From: Gammaproteobacteria bacterium
GTDB lineage: Bacteria > Pseudomonadota > Gammaproteobacteria > Burkholderiales > Rhodocyclaceae
Length of the DNA stretch: 64,000 nucleotides
Assembly (NCBI GenBank): GCA_018819515.1
Contig: JAHJPX010000007.1
Span: 248,001 to 312,000 of the forward strand
Reading direction: 5' to 3'
The notes below the pieces were generated by a model. That model was given only the letters and a program-made list of their open reading frames with translations, made no database searches and had not been told where the DNA came from. Both the position numbers and the translations under genes were made by a program. Shown in pieces: positions 1 through 7,722 of this stretch (its first letter is position 1; every line of letters begins with the position of its first letter).

Positions 1-242
1 GCAACCCGCGCCCCCGTGCATTCGCGCAAGGTGTCGGCTGCGGAAATGTGGTCGCTGTGCAAGTGTGTTTCAAGCACCCAGCCAAGGCGCAATCCCAATT
101 CCCTGAGTACGCCGAGATAGAGCGGGACGTGGCTGGCCACGGGATCGATGATCGCCGCCTGGGCCATTTCGCCGCAGCCGACCAGATACGAGAAAGTATC
201 GGTGGCGGCGTCGCGGAATTGCCTGAAATGAATATTCGCCAA
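1..242 (-). CDS. ETHE1-like MBL-fold hydrolase (persulfide dioxygenase type), 3' part outside window
   Basis: About 80 N-terminal residues are visible; the rest lies beyond the left edge. They contain the metal-binding motif THLHSDHISAA (H-x-H-x-D-H), preceded by a VGCGEMAQAAIIDPV segment typical of the persulfide dioxygenase / ETHE1 branch of the metallo-beta-lactamase fold. Family knowledge: such enzymes oxidise glutathione persulfide to sulfite. The best start is TTG at 242 because GGAG lies just upstream and no ATG or GTG fits the frame. It begins 16 bases after the stop of the Rieske gene on the same strand, so the two are probably co-transcribed. Glyoxalase II or another MBL hydrolase remains possible until the C-terminal part is seen. 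Confidence 0.72.
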   Translation of the reverse strand, partial: MANIHFRQFRDAATDTFSYLVGCGEMAQAAIIDPVASHVPLYLGVLRELGLRLGWVLETHLHSDHISAADTLRECTGARV

Positions 243-258
243 CGTCGCTCCGTTTGGG

Positions 259-876
259 TCAGGCCGCGCTCTTGTCCTCGCCGATCAGCAGCCTGCCTTC
301 CGCAAGATAGTGATGGGGAGGAATCTCCAGATTGGTCGGCGCCGGCATGTTCTTGTAGACGCGGCCGGCAAGGTCGAACTGGGAGCCATGGCAGGGACAG
401 AGGAAACCGCCAGGCCAGTCCGCCTGCATTCCCTGCGCGTCGCCGTGCTCGAACTTTTCGGTTGGCGAGCAGCCAAGATGGGTGCAAATGCCGATCGCGA
501 CCATGACTTCGGGCTTGATGGACCGGTACTCGTTGGTGGCATACTCAGGCTGCTGGGGCTCCTGGGAGCCCGGATCGACCAGATTGGGCTCGGACTTCTT
601 GAGAGAAGCCAACATTTCTTCGGTCCGGTGAATGATCCAGACCGGCTTGCCCCGCCATTCGACCGTCATCATCTGGCCGGGTGCGAGTCTGGAAATATCG
701 ACTTCCACGGGTGCGCCCGCCGCCTTCGCACGTTCCGAGGGCATCATGCTGGAAACAAGGGGTATGACGACACCGATGCCGGCAGCGGCGCCGGCGGCAG
801 TGGTCGCGACGAGCAATTGACGACGTTTGGGATCGGCCGGACCTATTGGGCCGGCCGGCACTACGCAGGCAGTCAT
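259..876 (-). CDS. petA: Ubiquinol-cytochrome c reductase Rieske iron-sulfur subunit
   Basis: A 205-residue Rieske [2Fe-2S] protein. The cluster ligands are in CTHLGC and CPCHGSQFD, followed by LAGRVYKNMPAP, all in the C-terminal third. The N-terminus carries KRRQLL and a hydrophobic stretch (LLVATTAAGAAAGIGVVIPL), fitting the Tat-exported membrane anchor of bc1 Rieske proteins. Length is usual for the family. The start at 876 is chosen over an upstream in-frame one because AGGAG lies 6 bases before it. The subunit normally passes electrons from quinol to cytochrome c1 in the bc1 complex, and petB/petC usually follow. Here an ETHE1-like hydrolase follows and a divergent sigma-54 regulator lies upstream, so this is an orphan or second copy. 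Confidence 0.93.
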   Translation of the reverse strand: MTACVVPAGPIGPADPKRRQLLVATTAAGAAAGIGVVIPLVSSMMPSERAKAAGAPVEVDISRLAPGQMMTVEWRGKPVWIIHRTEEMLASLKKSEPNLVDPGSQEPQQPEYATNEYRSIKPEVMVAIGICTHLGCSPTEKFEHGDAQGMQADWPGGFLCPCHGSQFDLAGRVYKNMPAPTNLEIPPHHYLAEGRLLIGEDKSAA

Positions 877-889
877 TATTTTTCTCCTC

Positions 890-910
890 GGTTGGGGCTT
901 GAACCCAACC
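890..910 (-). other. Stem-loop in the petA leader
   Basis: GGTTGGG and CCCAACC (7-bp stem, 7-base loop) lie directly upstream of the petA ribosome binding site. It could be an mRNA hairpin affecting translation; the function is inferred only from position. Confidence 0.35.
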
Positions 911-1078
911 AAGAATCATGCCGACTTCTACGCTTGCGTCATACACCGCAAGTGTTTGATATATAGTCGGAAACTAAATTTGCCATTGCGCACAAACATC
1001 AGGATGTCAATAATGGCGGCAGTAATGAGGGTTATGTTCATGCCGTATGTGGCATTTGCCTAGGCGTTCGGAGACCGC

Positions 1079-2422
1079 ATGTCCCAAAATTCAGCCCGCA
1101 ACCTGCCAGAACTTGTTTCCTTCCTTGACGGTCTTGCCGAGCCGCGCATCGTCATGGATGCCGACTACCGGATCGTTGCGGCCAATGCTGCTTACACGCG
1201 CGAGTTCGGGGGCGGCCGACCGGTCATCGGCCGGCTTTGCTATGAGGTATCGCACCACTTTACGGTGCCATGCGACCAGGCGGGTGAATCGTGCCCGTTG
1301 CAGGGAAGCAAGGCAGACGGAAAGTCGCGGCGCGTGTTGCACTTGCACCAGACGCCGCGTGGCGAAGAACACGTCGATGTCGAGACCACCCCCGTTCGTG
1401 ACGATAGCGGGCGCATCAGGTATTTCGTCGAAACCATGCGCGTCGTGCGGCATGCCAGCAGCCGGCCGGCCGCCCAGGGGCTGGTTGGCCGTTCGCCGGC
1501 CTTCGCCAACATGTTGTCGCTGGTCATGCGCGTGGCGCCGTCCGAAGCTGCGGTCATGCTGCTGGGAGAAACCGGCACTGGCAAGGAACTGGTCGCCCGC
1601 GTCACTCATGAGGGCAGCCCGCGCGCCGACGGCCCGTTCGTCGCGGTGGATTGCTCCGGCCTGACCGAAACCCTGTTCGAGAGCGAGTTGTTCGGTTATG
1701 AAAAAGGCGCCTTCACCGGTGCCACCCACCGCAAACAGGGGCTGGTCGAAGCCGCTTCGGGTGGCACGCTGTTTCTCGACGAGATCGGCGAACTGCCGCT
1801 CTCACTACAGGTCAAGTTGCTGCGTCTGCTGGAAACGGGCACTTATCGTCGCGTCGGCGGCATCGAGACGTTGCGGGCGGATTTCCGGCTCGTTTCCGCT
1901 ACCCACCGGAACCTCTCCGCCATGGTCAAAGCGGAGACCTTCCGGCGCGACCTGTACTTCCGCATCAACACCTTTCCCGTCCGCACGCCATCGTTGCGGG
2001 AACGCGCCGACGACTTGCCGCTGCTGGTCGCGTCGCTTCTGGCGCGGGTTGCGCCGCAACGCAAGCTGCGCCTGACTCCGGCCGCGCTCAACACGCTTGC
2101 GACCATGCCATTCGAGGGCAACATCCGCGAACTGAGGAACCTGCTCGAGCGCGCCAGTCTGCTTACCGACAGCGACGAGATCGAGCCGCGCCACCTTGTC
2201 GATGTCGAACTCGAGCCCGGTAACGACCACACCGGGACAACCGATTCCGCACCATGCCACCGCTGGCGGACGATAGACCAGAACGAGCGCGACTATCTCG
2301 CCTGGGCGCTCAAGAACCACAGTGGCGATCGGCCTTCCCTGGCACGCCGTCTCGGCGTGAGCGAAAGAACCTTGTTCCGCAAACTTCGCGAGCTGTCGGA
2401 GCAGCGGGATACCCCGGCCTGA
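1079..2422 (+). CDS. Sigma-54-dependent regulator with cysteine-bearing PAS domain (copy 1)
   Basis: A 447-residue enhancer-binding protein. Residues about 10-125 form a PAS-like sensor with the motif CYEVSHHF..PCDQAGESCPL, whose three cysteines could bind metal or sense redox. Residues about 140-370 are the AAA+ domain with Walker A GETGTGKE, the sigma-54-contacting loop GAFTGA and LFLDEIGELPL. The C-terminus ends in a Fis-type helix-turn-helix (LARRLGVSERTLFRKL). The start has CGGAG upstream. It is strongly similar over its whole length to the gene at 2424-3758, which it meets tail to tail with one base between stops. It probably activates sigma-54 promoters such as the one at 3942-3957. 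The ligand is unknown. Confidence 0.9.
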   Translation: MSQNSARNLPELVSFLDGLAEPRIVMDADYRIVAANAAYTREFGGGRPVIGRLCYEVSHHFTVPCDQAGESCPLQGSKADGKSRRVLHLHQTPRGEEHVDVETTPVRDDSGRIRYFVETMRVVRHASSRPAAQGLVGRSPAFANMLSLVMRVAPSEAAVMLLGETGTGKELVARVTHEGSPRADGPFVAVDCSGLTETLFESELFGYEKGAFTGATHRKQGLVEAASGGTLFLDEIGELPLSLQVKLLRLLETGTYRRVGGIETLRADFRLVSATHRNLSAMVKAETFRRDLYFRINTFPVRTPSLRERADDLPLLVASLLARVAPQRKLRLTPAALNTLATMPFEGNIRELRNLLERASLLTDSDEIEPRHLVDVELEPGNDHTGTTDSAPCHRWRTIDQNERDYLAWALKNHSGDRPSLARRLGVSERTLFRKLRELSEQRDTPA

Positions 2423-2423
2423 T

Positions 2424-3758
2424 CTAATCCCCAGAGGACTTCAGCTTGCGGTAGAACGTCCGCCTGCCAAGTTCGAGAGCCGCCGCCTGTGCGCTTCGGT
2501 CGTTCGGCAGTCTCTCGGCCACCCACCGAACGTAGCGCCTTTCCAGCTCGGCCAACGATATCGGCTTCTCGACGACGAATGCCGATTTCCCCGTTTTGGC
2601 CGCTTGGGCTGGTGCGTCCTGCCTGGCGAACGCCGACGCGGTGAAGTGTTCGGGCTCGATCATTTCGCCGTCCGTCAGAATTGTTGCCCGCTCGATCACG
2701 TTGCGCAACTCACGAATGTTCCCCGCATAGTGCCGGGATTTGAGCGCTGCCAGTGCCTCGGCCGTCATGTGCAGATCCCGTTCTCCCGCCACCCGCTTGA
2801 GGAAAGAGTCGGCCAGCAGCGGAATATCGTCGTTCCTCTCGGAGAGCGAGGGCACGAAGACCGGGAAGGTGCTGATGCGATGGAAGAGGTCGCTTCGGAA
2901 GCGCTCGTCCCGGGTCATCGCCTCGATGTCCCGGTGCGTCGCGCAGATCAGCCGGAATTCCGAACGCATGGTTTCCACGCCGCCGACACGGCGAAAGGTT
3001 CCGTTCTCGAGCAATCGCAGCAGCTTGACCTGTATCGGCAACGGAATGTCGCCCACTTCGTCGAGGAACAAAGTGCCGCCGTCCGCCGCTTCGATCAGGC
3101 CGATCTTGCGATGGGCGGCACCGGTAAAGGCACCTTTCTCGTAGCCGAACAACTCGCTCTCGAACAGGGTTTCAGTCAAGCCCGAACAGTCGACCGTCAC
3201 GAACGGTCCGGCCGGGCACGGTCCCGCCTCGTGAATCAACTGGGCCAGCAGTTCCTTGCCGGTGCCCGTCTCACCCAGCAGCAAGACGTTCGCCCAAGTG
3301 GGCGCCACGCGCATGACCTGCGCCAGCATGGCATTGAACGCGGCCGAGCGTCCGACCAGGCCTTCGGCGGCCGGCCGACTTGACGCCTGCTTCACCACCC
3401 GCATCGTCTCGACGAAATAAGCGACCTTGCCGTGCTCGTCGCGCAGCGGTGTCGTCTCGACATCCACGTGTTCTTCGCCGCGCGAGGTGTAATGCAGGTG
3501 CAGCACGCGTTGTACCCGGCCGCTCGCCTGGCTCAGGCGCAGCGGGCAGGATTCACCCGCCTGGTCGCACGGCACATCGAAGTGGTGCGACACCTCGTAG
3601 CAGTAGCGCCCCTCGACCGGATGGTCGCGGGCGAATTCCTGCGCGTACGCCTTGTTCGCGGCGACGATGCGGTAGTTGGCGTCCATGACGATACGCGGCT
3701 CGATTTGACCGTCCAGGAAGGACAGCAACTCCGGTAGCGACCTGACGGGATATTCCAT
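2424..3758 (-). CDS. Sigma-54-dependent regulator with cysteine-bearing PAS domain (copy 2)
   Basis: A 444-residue paralogue of the convergent gene at 1079-2422, with the same layout. The PAS domain carries CYEVSHHFDVPCDQAGESCPL-type cysteines, the AAA+ domain has GETGTGKE, GAFTGA and LFLDEVGDIPL, and a Fis-type helix-turn-helix ends the protein (AALELGRRTFYRKL). Conservation of the three cysteines in both copies suggests they matter for sensing. The gene reads away from the 3759-3993 intergenic region, which holds a palindrome and a -24/-12 promoter for a small membrane protein on the opposite strand. It is therefore a likely activator of that promoter. The two copies could form hetero-oligomers or respond to different inputs; the sequence does not decide this. 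Confidence 0.9.
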   Translation of the reverse strand: MEYPVRSLPELLSFLDGQIEPRIVMDANYRIVAANKAYAQEFARDHPVEGRYCYEVSHHFDVPCDQAGESCPLRLSQASGRVQRVLHLHYTSRGEEHVDVETTPLRDEHGKVAYFVETMRVVKQASSRPAAEGLVGRSAAFNAMLAQVMRVAPTWANVLLLGETGTGKELLAQLIHEAGPCPAGPFVTVDCSGLTETLFESELFGYEKGAFTGAAHRKIGLIEAADGGTLFLDEVGDIPLPIQVKLLRLLENGTFRRVGGVETMRSEFRLICATHRDIEAMTRDERFRSDLFHRISTFPVFVPSLSERNDDIPLLADSFLKRVAGERDLHMTAEALAALKSRHYAGNIRELRNVIERATILTDGEMIEPEHFTASAFARQDAPAQAAKTGKSAFVVEKPISLAELERRYVRWVAERLPNDRSAQAAALELGRRTFYRKLKSSGD

Positions 3759-3775
3759 GGGCCTGGATCGGTGCA

Positions 3776-3787
3776 GTCAATATTGAC
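3776..3787. promoter_or_regulatory. Palindrome, candidate enhancer site for the sigma-54 regulators
   Basis: GTCAATATTGAC is a perfect 12-bp palindrome about 160 bp upstream of the -24 element at 3942, a usual distance for enhancer-binding protein sites. TGACA recurs twice more within the next 45 bases. Assignment to the neighbouring regulators is inference. Confidence 0.45.
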
Positions 3788-3941
3788 ACTACCATCCTAT
3801 TCCTGTTGGCTAATCGTGACAACCATGACACCATGGCCGCTGCCCCTGGTGCCGCCAGAGGCATCCTTCAAGGCAAGTGTTGCGTGGTATTTTCGTTCAA
3901 CAACATGTTCTTATAAAAATCCTCGTGCCGACGTCGGTACA

Positions 3942-3957
3942 TGGCACGCAAGTTGTT
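3942..3957 (+). promoter_or_regulatory. Sigma-54 (-24/-12) promoter
   Basis: TGGCAC, five bases, then TTGTT matches the RpoN consensus TGGCAC-N5-TTGC except for the last position. It lies 37 bases upstream of the ATG of the small membrane protein at 3994, next to a gene for a sigma-54 activator. Transcription should start near 3968. Confidence 0.75.
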
Positions 3958-3993
3958 TATGGGTACATAAGCCATCGTTTCGGGAGAAGTACC

Positions 3994-4149
3994 ATGTATG
4001 ACATCAAGCGCCAAAAGGGATTTCTGGACACGGCCGTTACCGTGATGTTTTCTCCGATCATCCTCGCGTTCTTGATCGGTGCATTGCCCGTGCTGGTGCC
4101 ACTGATGATCGGACGCGGTGTATCCCGAATGATGAGCGGCGCCCACTGA
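3994..4149 (+). CDS. Small membrane protein (51 aa) behind a sigma-54 promoter
   Basis: The product has 51 residues: a short basic N-terminus (MYDIKRQKGF), then a long hydrophobic stretch (about residues 14-40, with VMFSPIILAFLIGALPVLVPL) that can span the membrane once or form a hairpin, and a short polar tail. The start has GGGAGAAG eight bases upstream. It is the only gene between the sigma-54 promoter at 3942 and the terminator at 4178, so it is a one-gene transcript and probably the main target of the adjacent regulator pair. I do not recognise a family. It could be a stress-induced membrane peptide or a subunit of a larger complex. Confidence 0.7.
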   Translation: MYDIKRQKGFLDTAVTVMFSPIILAFLIGALPVLVPLMIGRGVSRMMSGAH

Positions 4150-4177
4150 CGCTGCAGGATCAAGGCGTTTCCAAGTG

Positions 4178-4198
4178 CGGGGGCCACTTTGGCCCCCG
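4178..4198. terminator. Intrinsic terminator between the small membrane protein and oxyR
   Basis: CGGGGGCCA and TGGCCCCCG form a 9-bp stem with a 3-base loop, followed on the + strand by GTTTCATTT. It can serve both convergent genes. Confidence 0.8.
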
Positions 4199-4207
4199 TT
4201 TCATTTC

Positions 4208-5116
4208 CTAATCCTTCACGATGCGGTAGGAAGGATTCTTCATCGCCGCGACTGCGGCGACGATGGTTTCGATCACTTTCGGTCGTGGGAACCCGCGGCG
4301 CCACGCGAGCGCCACACGGCGCGACGGCGCCGGGTTCTTGAACGGAATCGACGCCACCATCTCCGAACGATAGGGTCCGGCTAGCGAGCCCTCCGGCAAC
4401 ACCGAGATTCCGTAACCTGAGGCCACCATGCAGCGGATGGTTTCGATCGAGTGCCCCTGGTGCAGCGACCCCTCCGCGTGGCTGATGTCCGGGCACGCAT
4501 CCAGCACCTGCTCGCGGAAACAGTTGCCTGCCTTCAGTACCAGCACATCATCGCCGCGCACTTCAATCGCCGGAATCGATTTGCGCTTCGCCCAGGGGTG
4601 CCCCTTCGGAACGAGTACGTGGAAGGCCTCGTCGTAGAGCGCACGCGTCTCGATGCCGGGAATGTCGAAAGGCAGCGCAACGATCGCGGCGTCGACCGTT
4701 CCATACTTCAGGAAATCCGCCAGCAACGCCGTCATGCTTTCCTCGATGTAGAGCGTCAGGTTGGGAGCGAGCCGCCGGAGCGACCCGATCAGGTCGGGAA
4801 GCAGATACGGGCCGATGGTGTGGATGACACCCAGGCGGAATTCGCCATGCAGCGGATCCTTGTCCGCGTGGGCGACCAGCTCGACGCGATGCGCTTCGTC
4901 GAGCGCCCGCCGCGCCTGGGCCACGATCTGGTGACCGATATCGGTAAGCGCGACATGGCTTTTGCTGCGCTCGACAAGAACCACATCGAGTTCCGCCTCC
5001 AGATTCTGCAAGGCCACACTCAAGGTGGGCTGGCTCACATGACAACGTTCGGCCGCGCGGCTGAACGAACCTTCGTCAGCAAAAGCAACCAGATAACGCA
5101 ATGCGGAAAGTTTCAT
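4208..5116 (-). CDS. oxyR: OxyR-type LysR regulator, copy 1 (divergent from ccp)
   Basis: A LysR-family protein of 302 residues. An N-terminal winged helix (FSRAAERCHVSQPTLSVALQNLE) is followed by a substrate-binding-like domain carrying GNCFREQVLDAC, the pair of redox cysteines spaced as in OxyR (C199/C208 of E. coli). OxyR forms a disulfide with hydrogen peroxide and activates defence genes. The gene is divergent from the cytochrome c peroxidase gene, and an OxyR operator begins 12 bases before its ATG, which suggests autorepression. A second OxyR-like gene lies at 41949-42863; which of them is the main peroxide sensor is not evident from sequence. Confidence 0.9.
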   Translation of the reverse strand: MKLSALRYLVAFADEGSFSRAAERCHVSQPTLSVALQNLEAELDVVLVERSKSHVALTDIGHQIVAQARRALDEAHRVELVAHADKDPLHGEFRLGVIHTIGPYLLPDLIGSLRRLAPNLTLYIEESMTALLADFLKYGTVDAAIVALPFDIPGIETRALYDEAFHVLVPKGHPWAKRKSIPAIEVRGDDVLVLKAGNCFREQVLDACPDISHAEGSLHQGHSIETIRCMVASGYGISVLPEGSLAGPYRSEMVASIPFKNPAPSRRVALAWRRGFPRPKVIETIVAAVAAMKNPSYRIVKD

Positions 5117-5127
5117 TGTCTCGTCCT

Positions 5128-5164
5128 ATAGGGAACGGCTATGAGCAATATAGATAAAAACTAC
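5128..5164. promoter_or_regulatory. OxyR operator between oxyR and ccp
   Basis: Four half sites in exact 7-bp spacing: ATAG-N7-CTAT-N7-ATAG-N7-CTAC. This matches the OxyR consensus for oxidised tetramer binding. It lies just before the oxyR start and upstream of the FNR-type site of ccp. Confidence 0.85.
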
Positions 5165-5174
5165 CATTAAATCA

Positions 5175-5215
5175 TTGACTTACGTCAACGACCGTTCGCA
5201 TTGTAGGGGTAAATT
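5175..5215 (+). promoter_or_regulatory. FNR-type site and -10 of the ccp promoter
   Basis: TTGAC-TTAC-GTCAA (5175-5188) is a symmetrical Crp/Fnr-family site of the FNR/ANR/DNR type. TAAATT at 5210-5215 is a fitting -10; it puts the transcription start near 5223 and the centre of the site at about -41, the class II activator position. Cytochrome c peroxidase genes are known FNR/ANR targets. Confidence 0.7.
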
Positions 5216-5293
5216 GCGGCGCCATGTAAACACAATTTTATGCGTCTCGCCATGCTTTTGGCATGCGCGCTTTTTACTGTAAAGGAGAGCCAA

Positions 5294-6289
5294 ATGAAAT
5301 TGAAAACCCTAGCAGCATCCTTGATGATTGTCGGTCTGCCACTGGCATGGGCGGCCGACGAACCGATCCAGCCGATCCAGCCGGCCAAGCAGATCGATCT
5401 GGGCATGGTCGAACTGGGCAAGAAGCTCTACTTCGATCCGCGCTTGTCGAAGTCCGGCATCATGTCCTGCAACACCTGCCATAACCTGTCGATGGGCGGT
5501 ACCGACAACATCCCGACCTCCGTCGGCGATCACTGGCAGCAAGGCCCGATCAACGCGCCGACCGTGCTCAACTCCAGCCTAAACCTCGCCCAGTTCTGGG
5601 ACGGCCGCGCAGCCGACCTGAAGGCGCAGGCGGGCGGCCCGATCGCCAACCCGGGCGAAATGGCCTTCACCCATACGCTGGCTATCGGCGTGCTGGAATC
5701 GATCCCGGCCTATGTCCGTGAATTCAAGACCGTCTTCGGCAAGAACAAGATCGACATCGATCAGGTCACCCTGGCGATCGCCGAATTCGAGAAGACCCTG
5801 GTCACGCCGAACTCTCGCTTCGACCAGTACCTGCTCGGCAAGGCTGACGCCCTGACCACGGATGAAAAGGCCGGTTACAAGCTATTCAAGGACAGCGGCT
5901 GCACGGCTTGCCACAACGGCCCGGCCGTCGGGGGCAACTCCTACCAGAAGATGGGCCTCGTCGAGCCATACAAGGGCAACGTCAAGGGTATCGATGGTCG
6001 CGCTGCCGTGACCGGCAAAGACGCCGACCGCTTCAACTTCAAGGTGCCGACCCTGCGCAATGTTGAAATGACCTATCCCTACTTCCACGATGGCGCCGCC
6101 AACACACTGCCGGAAGCCGTCGACACGATGGGCCGCATTCAACTCGGCAAGAAGTTCAGCAAGGATGAAAACGCCAATATCGTCGCCTTCCTGAAGACGC
6201 TCACCGGCGATCAGCCCGGTTTCACGCTGCCGATCCTGCCGCCTTCGAGCGACGCCACGCCGCGGCCGACGCCGTTCGCCAAGAACTGA
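5294..6289 (+). CDS. Di-haem cytochrome c peroxidase
   Basis: A periplasmic peroxidase of 331 residues that reduces hydrogen peroxide to water with electrons from cytochrome c. It has a signal peptide (MKLKTLAASLMIVGLPLAWA) and two haem c motifs, CNTCH (residues about 59-63) and CTACH (about 203-207), with the FWDGRA and PTLRNVEMTYPYFHDG segments usual for the CcpA/MauG family. The start at 5294 has AAAGGAG upstream; a longer frame back to 5240 has no such site. An OxyR operator and an FNR-type site lie upstream, so it should be induced by peroxide and by low oxygen. A terminator follows the stop. Confidence 0.93.
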   Translation: MKLKTLAASLMIVGLPLAWAADEPIQPIQPAKQIDLGMVELGKKLYFDPRLSKSGIMSCNTCHNLSMGGTDNIPTSVGDHWQQGPINAPTVLNSSLNLAQFWDGRAADLKAQAGGPIANPGEMAFTHTLAIGVLESIPAYVREFKTVFGKNKIDIDQVTLAIAEFEKTLVTPNSRFDQYLLGKADALTTDEKAGYKLFKDSGCTACHNGPAVGGNSYQKMGLVEPYKGNVKGIDGRAAVTGKDADRFNFKVPTLRNVEMTYPYFHDGAANTLPEAVDTMGRIQLGKKFSKDENANIVAFLKTLTGDQPGFTLPILPPSSDATPRPTPFAKN

Positions 6290-6312
6290 CCTTTCACCTC
6301 GTGCTTGTCTCT

Positions 6313-6332
6313 CGGGCGCCTGCGGGCGCCCG
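6313..6332 (+). terminator. Intrinsic terminator after ccp
   Basis: CGGGCGCC and GGCGCCCG form an 8-bp stem with the loop TGCG, followed by CATATTTT, 24 bases after the ccp stop. Confidence 0.8.
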
Positions 6333-6412
6333 CATATTTTCTGCCGCGCGCGTCGTCAGATTGACGCCCGCCAGCTGAACCCTCCGCCCTGGCCGGCGGC
6401 CATCTGCTGTTC

Positions 6413-6435
6413 GGCGTATCGTCACGACTGACTTT
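6413..6435 (-). repeat. Dispersed 24-bp repeat, copy 1
   Basis: Inverse-orientation copy (GGCGTATCG..CACGACTGACTTT) of the dispersed element found about 15 times in the window. It lies between the ccp terminator and the next gene. Confidence 0.7.
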
Positions 6436-6464
6436 CCCTCGAATTTCGTTGGTAACCTTCGCCC

Positions 6465-7703
6465 ATGCGCCACATGGTCTTCGTCCTTTTCTGCGCGGTC
6501 GTCTCCGTTGCGGTGGCCGACGATACTACGTGGATAGAACGCGATGCCGCGGGCGCGCCGCAGGTGCAGCTCTATTTCTTCTGGTCGCTCGCCTGTCCGC
6601 ATTGCGAGGAGGCCCGGCCGCACGTCGAGGCGCTGGCGCAGCGGCTTCCCTGGCTGCGACTGCATTCGCTGGAACTGACGCGCGAACCCGACAGCCGGCG
6701 CCGCTTCCTGGAACTCGCGCGGCAGACGGGGCAGGACGCGGCGGTGCCGGCCTTCGTTTTTTGCGGCGAAATGCGCGTCGGCTGGCGGTCGGCCGATACC
6801 ACCGGCGCCGAGCTCGAGGCCGCGCTCGCCGCCTGCCACCAGCGTTCCCAAGCCGGCGCGCCGCCGTCGCCCGGCCCGACGCGCGCGCCCGAACGCGTCC
6901 ATGTGCCCGCCCTCGGCGACATCGATGCCGCGACGCTTTCGCAGCCCATGCTGACGCTGCTGCTGGCGGGGCTCGACGCCTTCAATCCCTGTGCGTTCTT
7001 CGTGCTGCTCTTCCTGCTCTCGATGATGGCCCACCAGAAGAGTCGCGGCAGAATGCTGGCGGTGGGCGGCATCTTCGTCCTGTTTTCCGGCCTCATGTAC
7101 TTCGCCTTCATGGCGGCCTGGCTCAACGTCTTCCAGTTGCTCGGCCGGCTCGCCTGGGTGACCGCCGCCGCCGGGGTGGTCGCCGTGCTGATCGGCATCC
7201 TGAACATCAAGGACTACTTCGCCTTGCGGCAGGGGCCGAGCCTGTCGATTTCCGATGCCGGCCGCCAGAACATCTTCCGGCGCGCGCGCGGCATCCTCGG
7301 CGCCGACCGTCTGGCCGCGATGCTGGCGGCAACCGTGCTGCTGGCGATCGCAGCCAACTTCTACGAACTGCTGTGCACCGCCGGCTTCCCCATGGTCTAT
7401 ACGCGCGTGCTGACGCTCGCCGAACCTTCGCCGGCGGCGCGCTACCTCTATCTCGCGCTCTACAACGTCATCTACGTACTGCCGCTGGCCGCCATCGTCA
7501 TCATCTTTGCGCGCAGCCTGGGCGCGCGCAAGCTCTCCGAGCGGCAGGGGCGGCTGCTCAAGCTGCTCTCGGGCATCATGATGCTGGAGTTGGGCGCCCT
7601 GCTGCTGATCGCCCCCGACCGCACCGCCAGCGCCGCCACCGGCATCCTGCTGATTGCCGTGGCCGCTGGCGTCACCTGGCTGGCCGCGCGGTCGGGCCGC
7701 TAG
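6465..7703 (+). CDS. Thioredoxin-DsbD/CcdA membrane fusion protein
   Basis: A 412-residue protein with a signal peptide, an N-terminal thioredoxin-like domain (WSLACPHCEEARP, residues about 40-54) and, after a proline-rich linker at about 125-150, a membrane domain of six to eight helices. The membrane part has the paired cysteines expected for CcdA/DsbD electron carriers (DAFNPCAFFVL and YELLCTAGFP). Inference: it moves reducing power from cytoplasmic thioredoxin across the membrane to an attached periplasmic thioredoxin. The order is reversed from DsbD, whose thioredoxin domain is C-terminal. There is no clear Shine-Dalgarno sequence; an extended -10 (TGGTAACCT) sits so close to the ATG that the mRNA may be leaderless. 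Confidence 0.82.
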   Translation: MRHMVFVLFCAVVSVAVADDTTWIERDAAGAPQVQLYFFWSLACPHCEEARPHVEALAQRLPWLRLHSLELTREPDSRRRFLELARQTGQDAAVPAFVFCGEMRVGWRSADTTGAELEAALAACHQRSQAGAPPSPGPTRAPERVHVPALGDIDAATLSQPMLTLLLAGLDAFNPCAFFVLLFLLSMMAHQKSRGRMLAVGGIFVLFSGLMYFAFMAAWLNVFQLLGRLAWVTAAAGVVAVLIGILNIKDYFALRQGPSLSISDAGRQNIFRRARGILGADRLAAMLAATVLLAIAANFYELLCTAGFPMVYTRVLTLAEPSPAARYLYLALYNVIYVLPLAAIVIIFARSLGARKLSERQGRLLKLLSGIMMLELGALLLIAPDRTASAATGILLIAVAAGVTWLAARSGR

Positions 7704-7722
7704 ACATCGAGACTCAGGGCAC

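Noticed and set aside
1046..1060. TGGCATTTGCC as a sigma-54 promoter before the first regulator
   Set aside because: The spacing between the GG and GC elements is too short for RpoN.
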